Shown here one piece after another: positions 18,079 through 26,495 of a DNA stretch of 64,000 nucleotides. This DNA is from Planctomycetota bacterium (lineage in GTDB: Bacteria > Planctomycetota > UBA1135 > GCA-002686595): the NCBI GenBank assembly GCA_020638875.1, contig JACKHS010000013.1, forward strand, positions 1 through 64,000. Direction: 5' to 3'. The notes beneath the pieces are model-generated. The model worked only from the letters and a program-made list of their open reading frames with translations, did not search any database and had not been told where the DNA came from. The position numbers were made by a program, and so were the translations under genes. Each line of letters opens with the position of its first letter. The first letter of the stretch is position 1.

Positions 18079-18117
18079 CGTGCCCGCGAAGCGTAGGACG
18101 AGTATTCGGGCACCACG
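18026..18117 (+). repeat. 130-bp repeat, copy b (lacks the first ~40 bp)
   Basis: GTGCCCACCCCCGGTCACC through GTATTCGGGCACCACG, closely matching copy a at 15101-15230. It truncates the OLD-type ATPase gene. Confidence 0.75.
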
Positions 18118-18254
18118 GGCAGGTCGGAGCGAGTGAGGTGATAGGGGGGGAGGTGTGTCCAGCCGCAGTCACCAGCCGGCGCCGGTAATGCTCAGCGCGT
18201 GCCCGGACGTGCCCGCGAAGCGTAGGATGAGTATTCGGGCACCGCGACCACGCG
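18118..18254 (+). repeat. 130-bp repeat, copy c
   Basis: GGCAGGTCGGAGCGAGTGAG to GGGCACCGCGACCACGCG, in tandem with copy b. The IS1182 element is inserted right at its end, so copy c was the left flank of the IS1182 target. Confidence 0.75.
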
Positions 18255-18258
18255 CTAG

Positions 18259-20096
18259 GAGCCTGTTGCTCATAGGCACCAGGCCCGACGCGGGGATGGA
18301 GTTCGAGTACGAGTGTTCGGCCGCCTGCGGCGGATTGCGCGCTGAAGAGCCGCGTGAGTTGAAGACGCAGGCTTGCTGACGCCGGCCGAAGCCGGCCCTC
18401 AGGTGGCCTGGGCTCTGAAGAGCTTCAGGATGTTGTGGCTGATGCAGATCAGGCTCCATTCGTCGCGCACCTGCTCCATCCCTCGCAGCAGGAATCGTCG
18501 GATGCCGCGGACCTCTTTGATCTGTCCGAAGGGCGGCTCGGCGACGGCCTTGCGCCGGGCGTAGCGCGCCTTGCCGTCTTCGGTCTGCAGCTTGTCGCGC
18601 ATCTGACTACGCAGCTCAGACCTGTGGCCGCGCGAGACCGGATCGCCGGATGCATGCACGCCGTGTTTCTGTCGGCCCGTTGCGATGTAGGCGTCGGTCC
18701 CGAGACCTTCGCAGAAGCGCGCGTTCTCGTCGGACCAATAGCCCGCGTCCGCAGTGAAGACAGCGGGAGTCGCTCCGCAGTTGGTGACGGCGGCCTCGAG
18801 CATCGGCTTCAGGTACTCCACGTCCGGAGCTTGGTTAGAGGCTCCCGCAGCGATGATGATCTGATGCGCTTCGTCCACGACGGCTTGGCAGTTGTAGCCC
18901 TGCATGTAGCCGCCGCCGTCCTTGAGGATGCGGCTGTCGGGATCGGTGAAGTTGCGTTGGGCTCTGGGCATGGGATTGCCCTCGGCGTCGATCACGATGC
19001 AGTGTTCGGGGAGCTCGCTCTGCGCATGCGAGTCGGCGCTCGAGGACAGCTCGATCCGCGTTCGTTCCAGGTCACGTTCGGCGCGCTCCTGCGTCTGCCG
19101 AGCCTGCGTCACCAGCTTTCGCTCGGCGGGGGTATCGGCTCGCTGCTCCAGAGCTTGCGTCTCGCGCCGCGTCGTTTCGGCGCGCTCTGCAGCCAGCTCG
19201 AGCGCCGTCTCTATGCTGCACTCCGCAGCGAAGAGCGCGTCATCCGCGCGCTCCTCGGCCTTCGCCTGCGCTTTGCCCTTCGCGCCTGCGGCCTTCTTCT
19301 GCGCCTTCTCCGCGAGTTCCCGCTTCTCCTTGGCGTGACGCTTGGCGGCCTCGGCCTCCAAGGCTTGCCGCGCTTCCGCCAGCTTCTTCAGCCGACTCTC
19401 TCGTCGACGCAGCTCTTCGGGCAGCTCATCGCCGCGCTTGTCCTTGCCGTACAACTCGTCCTCAGCGGCGTCGATCTCTTCGGCACGCTGAAGCATCGCT
19501 TCGACTTCCGCCATGAGCTCCTGTTCGCTCTTCATCATCCGCGCGTGACTCATCGCCTTGTGCTTGCTCGCGTTCGCGCGCAGCTTGGTCCCGTCCAAGG
19601 CGACATGGCCCAGCTTGACGAGCTTCGCCTGCTGGCAAAGACGCAGTACCTGCACGAACAGACCACTCAAGGCGTGCAGGTGCTGTTTGCGAAACGTGCT
19701 GATCGCCGTGTGGTCGGGGTGTTGATCACCAGACAACACGCGGAAGGCCACGTCTTCATGCGTCGCTCGTTCGAGTCGACGCGACGAGGTCACGCCCACG
19801 CAGTAGCCGTACAACACGAGCGCACTCATCATCCGCGGATCGTGAGGACGGTTCCCGCGCGCGTCCTTGGCGTGGATCACCCCTTCGATCTCCGACAGGT
19901 CCAGCCCCGCGACCAGGTCCAGTACGAAGAAGACCAGATGCCCCTCGGGCAGCCAGTCACGCGGCGCAGGCGGAAAGAGGAAACTCTGGTCGGGATCCCA
20001 GGGCCGGTAGCTCTTCATCGCTTGAGCATGAACAATCGATCACAGGCTTGCGAGGGGTCTGTCGTCGCGCGGCGGGGATCTATGCGCAACAGACTC
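18259..20096. mobile_element. Complete IS1182-family insertion sequence with CTAG target duplication
   Basis: Terminal inverted repeats: GAGCCTGTTGCTCATAG at 18259 and, read inward from 20096, GAGTCTGTTGCGCATAG (15 of 17 identical). The element is flanked on both sides by CTAG (18255-18258 and 20097-20100), the short palindromic target expected for IS1182 elements as I recall them. It contains one intact transposase gene on the minus strand. The right-hand insertion edge cuts a carboxypeptidase-regulatory-like protein gene. Confidence 0.9.
18399..20018 (-). CDS. IS1182-family transposase
   Basis: 539 residues from ATG 20018. MKSYRPWDPDQSFLFPPAPR and WLPEGHLVFFVLDLVAGLDL form the N-terminal DUF772 region typical of IS1182. 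LGHVALDGTKLRANAS and VFTADAGYWSDENARF supply two acidic residues of the DDE core, with the last at AEPPFGQIKEVRGIRRFLLR. A long Ala/Glu/Lys-rich coiled-coil insertion (about residues 165-320) separates the first and second catalytic blocks, as usual in this family. The reading frame is complete, so the element may still be active. Confidence 0.93.
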   Translation of the reverse strand: MKSYRPWDPDQSFLFPPAPRDWLPEGHLVFFVLDLVAGLDLSEIEGVIHAKDARGNRPHDPRMMSALVLYGYCVGVTSSRRLERATHEDVAFRVLSGDQHPDHTAISTFRKQHLHALSGLFVQVLRLCQQAKLVKLGHVALDGTKLRANASKHKAMSHARMMKSEQELMAEVEAMLQRAEEIDAAEDELYGKDKRGDELPEELRRRESRLKKLAEARQALEAEAAKRHAKEKRELAEKAQKKAAGAKGKAQAKAEERADDALFAAECSIETALELAAERAETTRRETQALEQRADTPAERKLVTQARQTQERAERDLERTRIELSSSADSHAQSELPEHCIVIDAEGNPMPRAQRNFTDPDSRILKDGGGYMQGYNCQAVVDEAHQIIIAAGASNQAPDVEYLKPMLEAAVTNCGATPAVFTADAGYWSDENARFCEGLGTDAYIATGRQKHGVHASGDPVSRGHRSELRSQMRDKLQTEDGKARYARRKAVAEPPFGQIKEVRGIRRFLLRGMEQVRDEWSLICISHNILKLFRAQAT

Positions 20097-21484
20097 CTAG
20101 CGGACGCCTCCGACAGTCAAGACCCTATTCTCGCCTGGAACTGAGAACGAACCGGAAGACGCCAACAAGCGCTCTAGTCCGCCCGCCTCGTGAACATCTA
20201 TCCCGACCAGCCCAACGGGGATGTTCTCCAAGCGAACCAGTCCATCACCGGGGAGTTCCAGAGAAATGGGCTGGTCTAATCGCCCGGCCGCCCAGAACAC
20301 ATCTTCCGGCCAAGGCAAGATCGTTCGATCATAGTCCCACGATGCATGATCTACTTGGATCGACCGACACGAAACGACAACGGCCCGCGCCTGACTAACA
20401 CCCGGACGACCACCCTCAGCGCGAATGTCAATCACACATTCCTGAACCAAACGGACCTCGACTTCGCTGCCATCCCACGCTTCAAGGTCTACTCTGAATC
20501 GAACATCACAGTAACCCTCAGCCATTGCTGCGAAGTATGACTTGCCAAGCGAACGCCCGCGCTCTGGGTGAAGTGGCGCCAATGGCCCTGAGTTAATCAC
20601 CGTACGCCCTTGGGAGTCTGATACCCACCCTGAGGCGATTGCGCCGAAAGTGCTAACCTCGACGCCCGCGATTGCGTCGCCAGTCGCGAAGTCTAGAAAG
20701 CGGCACGCGAGCGGTCGAGCGGGTTCGAGAGCAACTAGCAATTCCGCCTCACCATCAACAACCGGGGTATACCTGCCTTGGTAACGAACATAGCCCAGAG
20801 ACTCAGCCGTGAGAACGAGGAGCTCTCCCGCAGGCACCTGCACTGGACCGAACACCCCGTCTGAGTCGGCGATAACGAGTTCAGGATCGGAAACCAACCC
20901 AGAGTGCTGGATGAGAACCTTGGCCCGCGACAGACCGGCCCCAGACTCACCATCAACCACCCGGCCTGTCAGGCCATGAGTGAATGCCAGGGTGACGATC
21001 TCTTGCGTAGACCGGGGTCTGACGTAGGTGCTCCTCGATGCATAGCCAGCGGCCTCTGTTACAGCCCACACTGAGTCGTTGGACTCTGGAATCCGGAGCT
21101 GGCACTCTCCGAGCTCGTTGGATAGAGCGCGAGACTCAGGGCCAGTGAAGTCTGGGAGAGATGTGACCGCATTCCTGATTGGACTCCCCAGAGAGTCCAC
21201 GACTCGAAACAGCACCTGGTGCCCGTCGTAGCTCTTGGCCTCTTGCTCTGGCGGGGAGGTCCCTTCCTGCTCGAGCCATGGCTGGAGGCAATGTAGTCGG
21301 TTCTGCCCTGCTTAGCAGGCTCAATGCTCTCCAGGCCAGTTGGACTGCCGGCCTCCTGGTGGACCTCCCCACCCCTTGGACTCACTGCACCAAGGCCGCC
21401 GCCCCCCTGACCCCGGTCGCCAGATAGGAGCAAACAGGCTGCAGCTGCGACCAGCGGCACGGCCAGGGCGATCTTCTTCTGCAT
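20097..21484 (-). pseudogene. Carboxypeptidase-regulatory-like (Ig-fold) secreted protein, frameshifted and cut by IS1182
   Basis: A signal peptide MQKKIALAVPLVAAAACLLL starts at 21484. After about residue 70 the frame must change near 21270-21285 to continue as EQEGTSPPEQEAKSYDGHQV and VLFRVVDSLGSPIRNAVTSL. That frame holds at least three carboxypeptidase-regulatory/CNA-B-like beta-sandwich units (GLTGRVVDGESGAGLSRAKV and FGPVQVPAGELLVLTAES are examples). It ends at a TAG that belongs to the CTAG target duplication of the IS1182 element, so the C-terminus was removed by the insertion. Composition is lower in GC than the core genes. Function is unknown; the domains are usually adhesive or structural. 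Confidence 0.75.
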
Positions 21485-21560
21485 GCGACCTCAATAAGCG
21501 GCCATCACAGCCCCTTCCGCCAAAAAGTGCCATGCTCTGCGACTCGACCACCGCCCCCGA

Positions 21561-22100
21561 TCATGATGACCTTCCCCGGGCTGAACGGACACCCCAGATC
21601 GCGTGGAATGCGCGAGGATGTCCGGGGCGGGGCACCTTCCCAACGAGCGGGATGAAGCGAACTCCGAGCAGATAGAGTTCGCGGACGGCGCGGAGACGGA
21701 TCTCACGCGGCCCCTCTTCCGAGGGAGCCTTGGCCCGGGCCTTGGCCTTGGCGAGAGCCGCCTCCGTCCCAGGCGAGCGCGTTGGTGCTGACGCTGGCCC
21801 AGCGTCACCATCCGAGTCGGATGGTGGTGGGGTCGCGCTTGCCTTCGAGGCAGGCTGAGCGGCAGCAGCAGCAGCCGAGGCTCGCTGAGTTCGAGAGGCT
21901 CGGGCACGAGGACGCGGACGCGGCGCCCGAGCGGGGCGCGCGCGGCGACCGGCTCCCGCATCCGCGAACAGCTTGCGGATCGACTGCCGTAGCTCTTCAC
22001 CACGCAACCGACGCCAGCCCCGCTCGTCGAGGTTCTCCAGCTCGTCGTTTGAGAAGAGCCCTACCAGCTCGTCCTCTTCTTGATCCACGGTGTTCGTCAT
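21561..22100 (-). CDS. Hypothetical low-complexity protein
   Basis: 179 codons from ATG 22100, preceded by GAGAGGGCAGGG, a plausible ribosome binding site. An acidic N-terminal block (MTNTVDQEEDELVGLFSNDE, then LENLDERGWRRLRGEELRQS) looks like a folded or helical segment. Residues about 50-130 are Ala/Pro/Arg low-complexity. The C-terminus has VRELYLLGVRFIPLVGKV. No family recognised. It may be a real gene because the N-terminal block is non-repetitive and has normal composition; the Ala-rich middle could equally be a shadow frame. Confidence 0.4.
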   Translation of the reverse strand: MTNTVDQEEDELVGLFSNDELENLDERGWRRLRGEELRQSIRKLFADAGAGRRARPARAPRPRPRARASRTQRASAAAAAAQPASKASATPPPSDSDGDAGPASAPTRSPGTEAALAKAKARAKAPSEEGPREIRLRAVRELYLLGVRFIPLVGKVPRPGHPRAFHAIWGVRSARGRSS

Positions 22101-22680
22101 CCCTGCCCTCTCGATTGGCCCCAGGCCCCATCCTGGGGTACGTTTCGGTGTTCGACGCCGCCCGGCCGCTCACCGGGTGCCCTGTCCAGAGCCCTCGGGT
22201 GCCTCAGCGCCCGGGGGCTTCCTTCTTGGGCGAAGGCGCTCCACCGTGGAGAACCTAGCCCGGTATCGGGCGGGAGGTCGGATCGAACCGGCGGAAAATC
22301 CGCCTTTCTGGCAGTCTCGGGCTAGCCCTATCCCGAAGCCACTGCGGGACAGCGACTTGCGCCGCGCGCGGCACTGCCATACTGGCAGTTTTCGCCGCGC
22401 CCGCGGCCTGTCTCGGCCACCTGAGGAGCCTCGTGGGAGGCCCGTCACGAGGGGCCGGGGCGCGGTCCTGCTGGCGCGGCAACCCGGCAACCGGCCCCGG
22501 ATTCTCCCCCGATAGTGTCGTGACAGGGCAGAAACGGCACGGTACCGTGCGCCTCGTCGGGACGCCGAATCTCGCGCGGGTGGAGAATCCAGGTGGAGAA
22601 CGCCGGGAGAAATCGCCCGAAACGAGGGTTGGCAGACCGAGCCCAAGTCCAGCTCCGGCAAGGACTTAGGCCACCACCAA
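22101..22680. other. Non-coding stretch upstream of tRNA-Gly
   Basis: About 580 bp with no frame I can support on either strand. It holds short inverted repeats (for example GGCGGAAAATCCGCC at about 22300) and very GC-rich segments. A tRNA promoter should lie just before 22681, but I see no clear -35/-10 pair. Confidence 0.5.
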
Positions 22681-22756
<76 letters not shown>

Positions 22757-23253
22757 GCTAACTCGCGTGTAGGGCAGTGGTTGTGTCGGTCGGCCCGCGC
22801 AAGGCGAGCTTCCCCGCGCGGGCTTGTGCCAGTTTGGTCACCACAATTCGCGCGAGGTGCTGGCCAGCTGAGAGGCCCGTGGCCCAGGGGTGACCTCCCT
22901 CCAGGCCAGGCGCCGCTCGCCACCACGGGCTCGTCCGGGCGCCCTCGGACGCCCTGCCGGCACACCCACCGGACTGAGCCCCTGCGCCACGGACAGATGC
23001 CCTCCATGCCCGCGACGGCCTCGGGAATCGCAGGCTCGAACCTCACCGCGAGCCGGCAGCCGTCGCGCATCGCCACCGCGTCGTGGCGGTCGCGTCCCAT
23101 GCCCCGCTCCGAAGTTGCCAAGCTGCAGTTGGCCCTATTCTCGGGGATACCGTCAGGCCAGCCTGGCACCCGATGGCGGACGGCGTACACGGCTGCCTGG
23201 CCTCCACCGCTCCCCAAGAGGCTCCACCTCTCGAGGGTCGGTCCGGCGCGAAC
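22757..23253. other. Non-coding stretch after tRNA-Gly copy 1
   Basis: About 500 bp without a supportable gene. At 22826-22866, GCTTGTGCCAGTTTGGTCA resembles the sequence at a similar distance behind the other tRNA-Gly copy (CTTGTGCCAGATTGGTGCCA read on the minus strand, about 30258-30240), so the two tRNA copies share part of their 3' flanks. Confidence 0.4.
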
Positions 23254-23448
23254 TCACGCGTCGCGGTGCCTGCGTCCGTCGCCTCGGGCGTGGTGTCGGA
23301 ACGCCCTCGGAGAGACGCCGGTCTCGCGGCGGAAGGCGCGCGTGAAGTTCGAGGGGTCGGTGTAGCCGAGGTCGAGCGCGATATCGAGGATGGGGCGGTC
23401 GGTCTGACGTAGCCAGTTCGCGGCGCGGCGCAGGAGCAACGCTCCCAT
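23254..23448 (-). pseudogene. AraC-family regulator, C-terminal HTH fragment
   Basis: 64 codons: GALLLRRAANWLRQTDRPIL, DIALDLGYTDPSNFTRAFRR and ETGVSPRAFRHHA are the second helix-turn-helix and signature of AraC/XylS proteins. The first HTH and the sensor domain are absent; the upstream side runs into the start of a gene cassette at about 23460. The remnant cannot form a functional regulator. Confidence 0.75.
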
Positions 23449-23481
23449 CTCCTTACGTCTTCAGAAGGTTGTCGTCAAGCA

Positions 23482-23730
23482 GTGGACGAACTCGCTGACT
23501 TGTGCCAACTGTTCGAGCGGGGAGACGAGGTCGCGCGTGGGGTCTCTGCGAGAATCAGAGCCCGAGTTGGCATCTCAGAGAACTTGGTCCAGGAGCTTCA
23601 GGATGAATACGTCCAGAGGCTGCAAGGCGGGGAGTCGCATGAGGCAATCCTCCGAGATCAGGAGGCGAGAATGAAGCGATTGTCCGCTCGCATCGCCGGG
23701 ACAACGCAGCAGGATTGCGAGCACGAATGA
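23482..23730 (+). CDS. Integron-cassette-like small protein of unknown function
   Basis: 82 residues from GTG 23482, with AGAAGG about 14 bp upstream. The product is highly charged and helical: MDELADLCQLFERGDEVARG, SARIRARVGISENLVQELQD, then LQGGESHEAILRDQEARMKR. Only a Cys near each end. The stop at 23728-23730 lies 17 bp before an attC-like site, the standard arrangement of a one-gene integron cassette. No family recognised. Its lower GC than the neighbours fits a captured cassette. Confidence 0.7.
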   Translation: MDELADLCQLFERGDEVARGVSARIRARVGISENLVQELQDEYVQRLQGGESHEAILRDQEARMKRLSARIAGTTQQDCEHE

Positions 23731-23746
23731 ACTTATGAGCGCAGAG

Positions 23747-23810
23747 GGCTAACAACCGGTTCCAGCGGACGGTCCGCTACGCGGCCCGCCGCTGAACCGG
23801 AGCGTTAGCT
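23747..23810 (+). repeat. attC-like recombination site
   Basis: The outer arms GCTAAC (23748-23753) and GTTAGC (23804-23809) pair. Inside them CCGGTTCCAGCGG pairs with CCGCTGAACCGG with one extrahelical base in the left arm, and a GC-rich hairpin fills the centre. This order (R box, spacer, L box with a bulged base, variable loop, L', R') is that of integron attC sites, where IntI cuts the folded bottom strand at G^TT. The right core is GTTAGCT rather than the consensus GTTRRRY. Length is about 63 bp, in the short attC class. No intI or attI is visible. Confidence 0.8.
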
Positions 23811-23826
23811 GCACGAGAGTAGACGC

Positions 23827-23907
23827 ATGATTACCGAAGCCGAGCTCGTTCCAGGCACAGTCCTGCACCTCGATCCCGAGACCTTGGTTGCGAAGGGTGG
23901 CTCCTAG
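23827..23907 (+). pseudogene. Start of a second cassette gene, cut by IS66
   Basis: ATG 23827 follows the attC core by 17 bp and encodes MITEAELVPGTVLHLDPETL and VAKGG before the IS66 terminal repeat begins. The TAG at 23905-23907 is formed at the junction. Only 26 residues remain. The original product cannot be named; no remaining part of it is found on the far side of the IS66 element. Confidence 0.6.
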
Positions 23908-23968
23908 TACGCGTCCGGTGAGCCCATGCTCCCCCGGGTTGACATCACCTGCCAGCGCTCTGGCTCGA

Positions 23969-25533
23969 TCAGTCCGCCTGCTGCGCCGCGTGCCTCGCCC
24001 AGGGCGTGAGCGTCGCGATCTGCGACGCGGGCACTGTCGCGACCTTCGTCAGCGTGTCTTCGAGGTACGCCTCGGGGTTCGCGCCGCATTGCTTGCACGA
24101 GAGCATGAGCGAGAAGAGCCGGCACGCGACCTCGCCGCCGCGTTGGCTGCCGAAGAGCAGCCAGTTGTTGCGGCCCACGGCCAAGTGGCGCAGGTCGCGC
24201 TCCGAGTCGTTGTTGTGAATCTGCACGCGCGGGTCTTCGAGGAAGACGGCGAGCGCTTGGCGCTGCGATTCGAGGTAGCCCAGCGCTTTGCCGAGCTTGC
24301 TCTTGGGCAGCGTGGATCGCTGGCTCCAGAGACGCTCGACCTCGACGTAGAGCGCATCGACGATACCCGCCGAGTACTGCTCACGCGCGGCGCGACGCTC
24401 CGCGAGTTGTTGCTCGCGCACGAGTTCAGGCTCGAGCTCACTCTTGCTGGCGCTCTCGTTGATCGGGCGCTCGACGGCGAAGAGCTGCTGCACCAGATCC
24501 AATGCATGAGCAGCACTCGTGGACCCGGTGTCCAGAGCTTCCTTCAGCTTGCGCCTCGCGTGTGCCCAGCAGCCCGCACGCGTGATGTCGTTCAAGCGGA
24601 TGACTTCGTCGTACCCGCTGTAGCCGTCGGCGATCAGCGTGCCTGACCACTTCCCGAGGAAGCTCTTCGGTCCGTCGCGGTCACGGCTCGTTCGGAATTC
24701 GACCAGGGGGCCTTCGATGGATGATCCGGGCGATGCAAGTTGCGCCAGCCCCAGGCGTAGCCCTTCTTCGTGCCTTTGCTGTCTTCGAGGCGCATCGTGA
24801 CCGGCGTCTCGTCGGCGTGCAGCACAGGCTCTTCGAGTAGCTCTCTGCGCTGCTGCGCGAGCACCGGCTGGGCGACCAGTTCGTCCACGCGCACCAGCAT
24901 GTCCCACATGCTCTGCTTCGGGAGGTGCACGCCGTTGCGCTTGAAGATGCCCTCCAATCGGTGCAATGGGAGGTGATCCGCGTACTTGGCGGTCGCGATG
25001 TATGCGTAGACCGAAGCTTCGTACTTGCCCCCATCGATCACTGCGTCGGGCAAGTCGGCGGTCATGACCGCGTGCCCATCGGGACAGGCGTACTTCGCGC
25101 GCACGTAGCGCTTCACCACCATGCGCGCAGGGATGCAGTGGCCGCGTTCGGTCACTTCTTCGCCGATGCACTTCATCGTCTTTCCGCAGCACGCGCAGAC
25201 GCGCTTCGCTTCGGCGACATCCAGCGTGATGGTCTCGCGCAGCAAGTGGGGCGCGAAGGGAGCGCGGCCGTGACCGGTCTTCTGCTTCGGTTCGGGCGTC
25301 GAAGGCAAGGCGGGCAGTTCAGCCGGAGCGGCGTCTGCGCCTTGCTCGAAGAGGCCGAGTTGACCTGCGTCGATCCGCTCGCTGCGCCGGCCGAAGAGTC
25401 CGCGTTTCAGCAGCGCGTTCTCCTCGCGCAGGATCTTCAACTCACGGCTGAGCGCGTCGATGACAGCGAGGAGTTCCTCAGTCGTTTCGCCGGCTGCGTT
25501 CGCGAGCATGAGCGCGAAGATACACGCACGCAC
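23969..25533 (-). pseudogene. tnpC: IS66 TnpC transposase, frameshifted
   Basis: N-terminal coiled coil (LLAVIDALSRELKILREENA), zinc-finger-like region (RVCACCGKTMKCIGEEVTER) and the catalytic part with LHADETPVTMRLED, LIADGYSGYDEVIRLND and NNDSERDLRHLAVGRNNWLL are all readable. The frame changes at about 24720-24760: YAWGWRNLHRP is in one frame and VEFRTSRDRDGPKSFLGKW in another. Otherwise the protein has the usual IS66 length of about 520 residues. A one- or two-base indel is enough to explain it. Confidence 0.88.
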
Positions 25534-25563
25534 GTTGCGTTCAAGTGCGTGATCGCGATGAGT

Positions 25564-25932
25564 TCAAGAAGCCATCAACTCATCATGACTCTTACGTCGC
25601 CGCGCTCCGCGCAGGTCGATGCCGTCAAGCAGCAAGGCCAAGTCCGTGCTCGTCAACTCGAAGGCTTCGCTCCGCTCCGACACGCGATCGAAGACTTGGA
25701 ATCGCCCATGCTCGAGGCGCTTGTACAGCACCCAATAGCCCGAACCGTCCCACACCAGCGCCTTCATGCGATCACGACGCTTGTTGAAGAAGACGAACAA
25801 ATGGCCCGACTGCGGGTCCTCGTCGACCACGTCGATCACCAGGCCGCTCAAGCCGTCGAAGCCCTTGCGCATGTCGACAGCGTGGCGACCGACGAAGATC
25901 CGCACCGAAGGTGAAGGCGGGAAGCTCAGCAT
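25564..25932 (-). CDS. tnpB: IS66 TnpB (Orf2) accessory protein
   Basis: 122 residues from ATG 25932. IFVGRHAVDMRKGFDGLSGL, GHLFVFFNKRRDRMKALVWD and GYWVLYKRLEHGRFQV are the diagnostic IS66 Orf2 blocks, with a C-terminal ELTSTDLALLLDGID. The family is required for IS66 transposition together with TnpA and TnpC; its biochemical role is unclear. The start overlaps the end of tnpA by 7 bp, which indicates translational coupling. This is the only undamaged gene of the element. Confidence 0.9.
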   Translation of the reverse strand: MLSFPPSPSVRIFVGRHAVDMRKGFDGLSGLVIDVVDEDPQSGHLFVFFNKRRDRMKALVWDGSGYWVLYKRLEHGRFQVFDRVSERSEAFELTSTDLALLLDGIDLRGARRRKSHDELMAS

Positions 25933-26286
25933 GCGGAGAGCACGCCCATCAAGCGACGCAGGCTGGCCTCGTCGAAGTCGGCCGGGATCACGAGGCTGTG
26001 GCCGCCGGAGAGTTTGAGCTCGAGTGGTGCACTCTGACGAGGCGGGGTGTCCTTCACGATCACCGGGAGCAGCGCGCTCGTCTGCGCTCGCCGCTTGGAC
26101 TTGTGCGTTCGCGAGCGCAAGGCGTTGTAGAGCCTCCACGGCGGAATGCCGCGCTTGCGCGCGAAGGCCGAGGTGGTCATGCCGCTCGTCGCGAGTTCGG
26201 CGAGGAGCTGGTCGATGTCGAGCGAAGGTGTCGAGCGAAGGTGTCGAGGAGGTGGAGTGCGTTGCGCGCGTTGATGACTTGTTCAT
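25926..26286 (-). pseudogene. tnpA: IS66 TnpA (Orf1), broken by a 13-bp tandem duplication
   Basis: MTTSAFARKRGIPPWRLYNA with a Ser/Arg-rich middle and LSGGHSLVIPADFDEASLRR is IS66 Orf1, a helix-turn-helix protein. The 13-mer AGCGAAGGTGTCG occurs twice in a row (26221-26233, 26234-26246). Removing one copy joins the ATG at 26286 (MNKSSTRATHSTSSTPSLDI) to DQLLAELATSGMTTSAFARK in a single frame. With both copies the start is out of frame. An internal start at 26180 could still give a short product. Confidence 0.8.
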
Positions 26287-26408
26287 GCCGGGCAGCATGC
26301 GAGGCCATCGTCATCTCGGCCAGATGGGCTCACCGGACGCGTACGCTCATGCACGCGAACATTCGCGCCGTGCACAGTCAACGCGAGGCGGGGCCGGCCA
26401 TCTCCGAC

Positions 26409-26429
26409 ATGGGCCCACCGGACGGATAC
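26409..26429. repeat. Solo IS66-type terminal repeat
   Basis: ATGGGCCCACCGGACGGATAC differs at three of 21 positions from the right terminal repeat of the IS66 element 66 bp to the left, in the same orientation. It appears to be the end of another, related IS66 whose body is missing. Confidence 0.7.
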
Positions 26430-26495
26430 AAGCAAGTCGTGCGACACGTGCCGTAGATCAGCACCATGCCGACAGGGCCGCCCGGGTGTCCGGGT

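Larger units (their letters stand above)
23907..26343. mobile_element. IS66-family element, complete ends but mutated genes
   Basis: Perfect 21-bp terminal inverted repeats: GTACGCGTCCGGTGAGCCCAT at 23907 and its complement at 26323-26343. It contains the three IS66 genes tnpA, tnpB and tnpC in the order tnpA-tnpB-tnpC on the minus strand. The 8 bp outside each end (GGCTCCTA and GCTCATGC) do not match, so no target duplication is seen. tnpA and tnpC are disrupted, so transposition would need help in trans. Confidence 0.88.
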
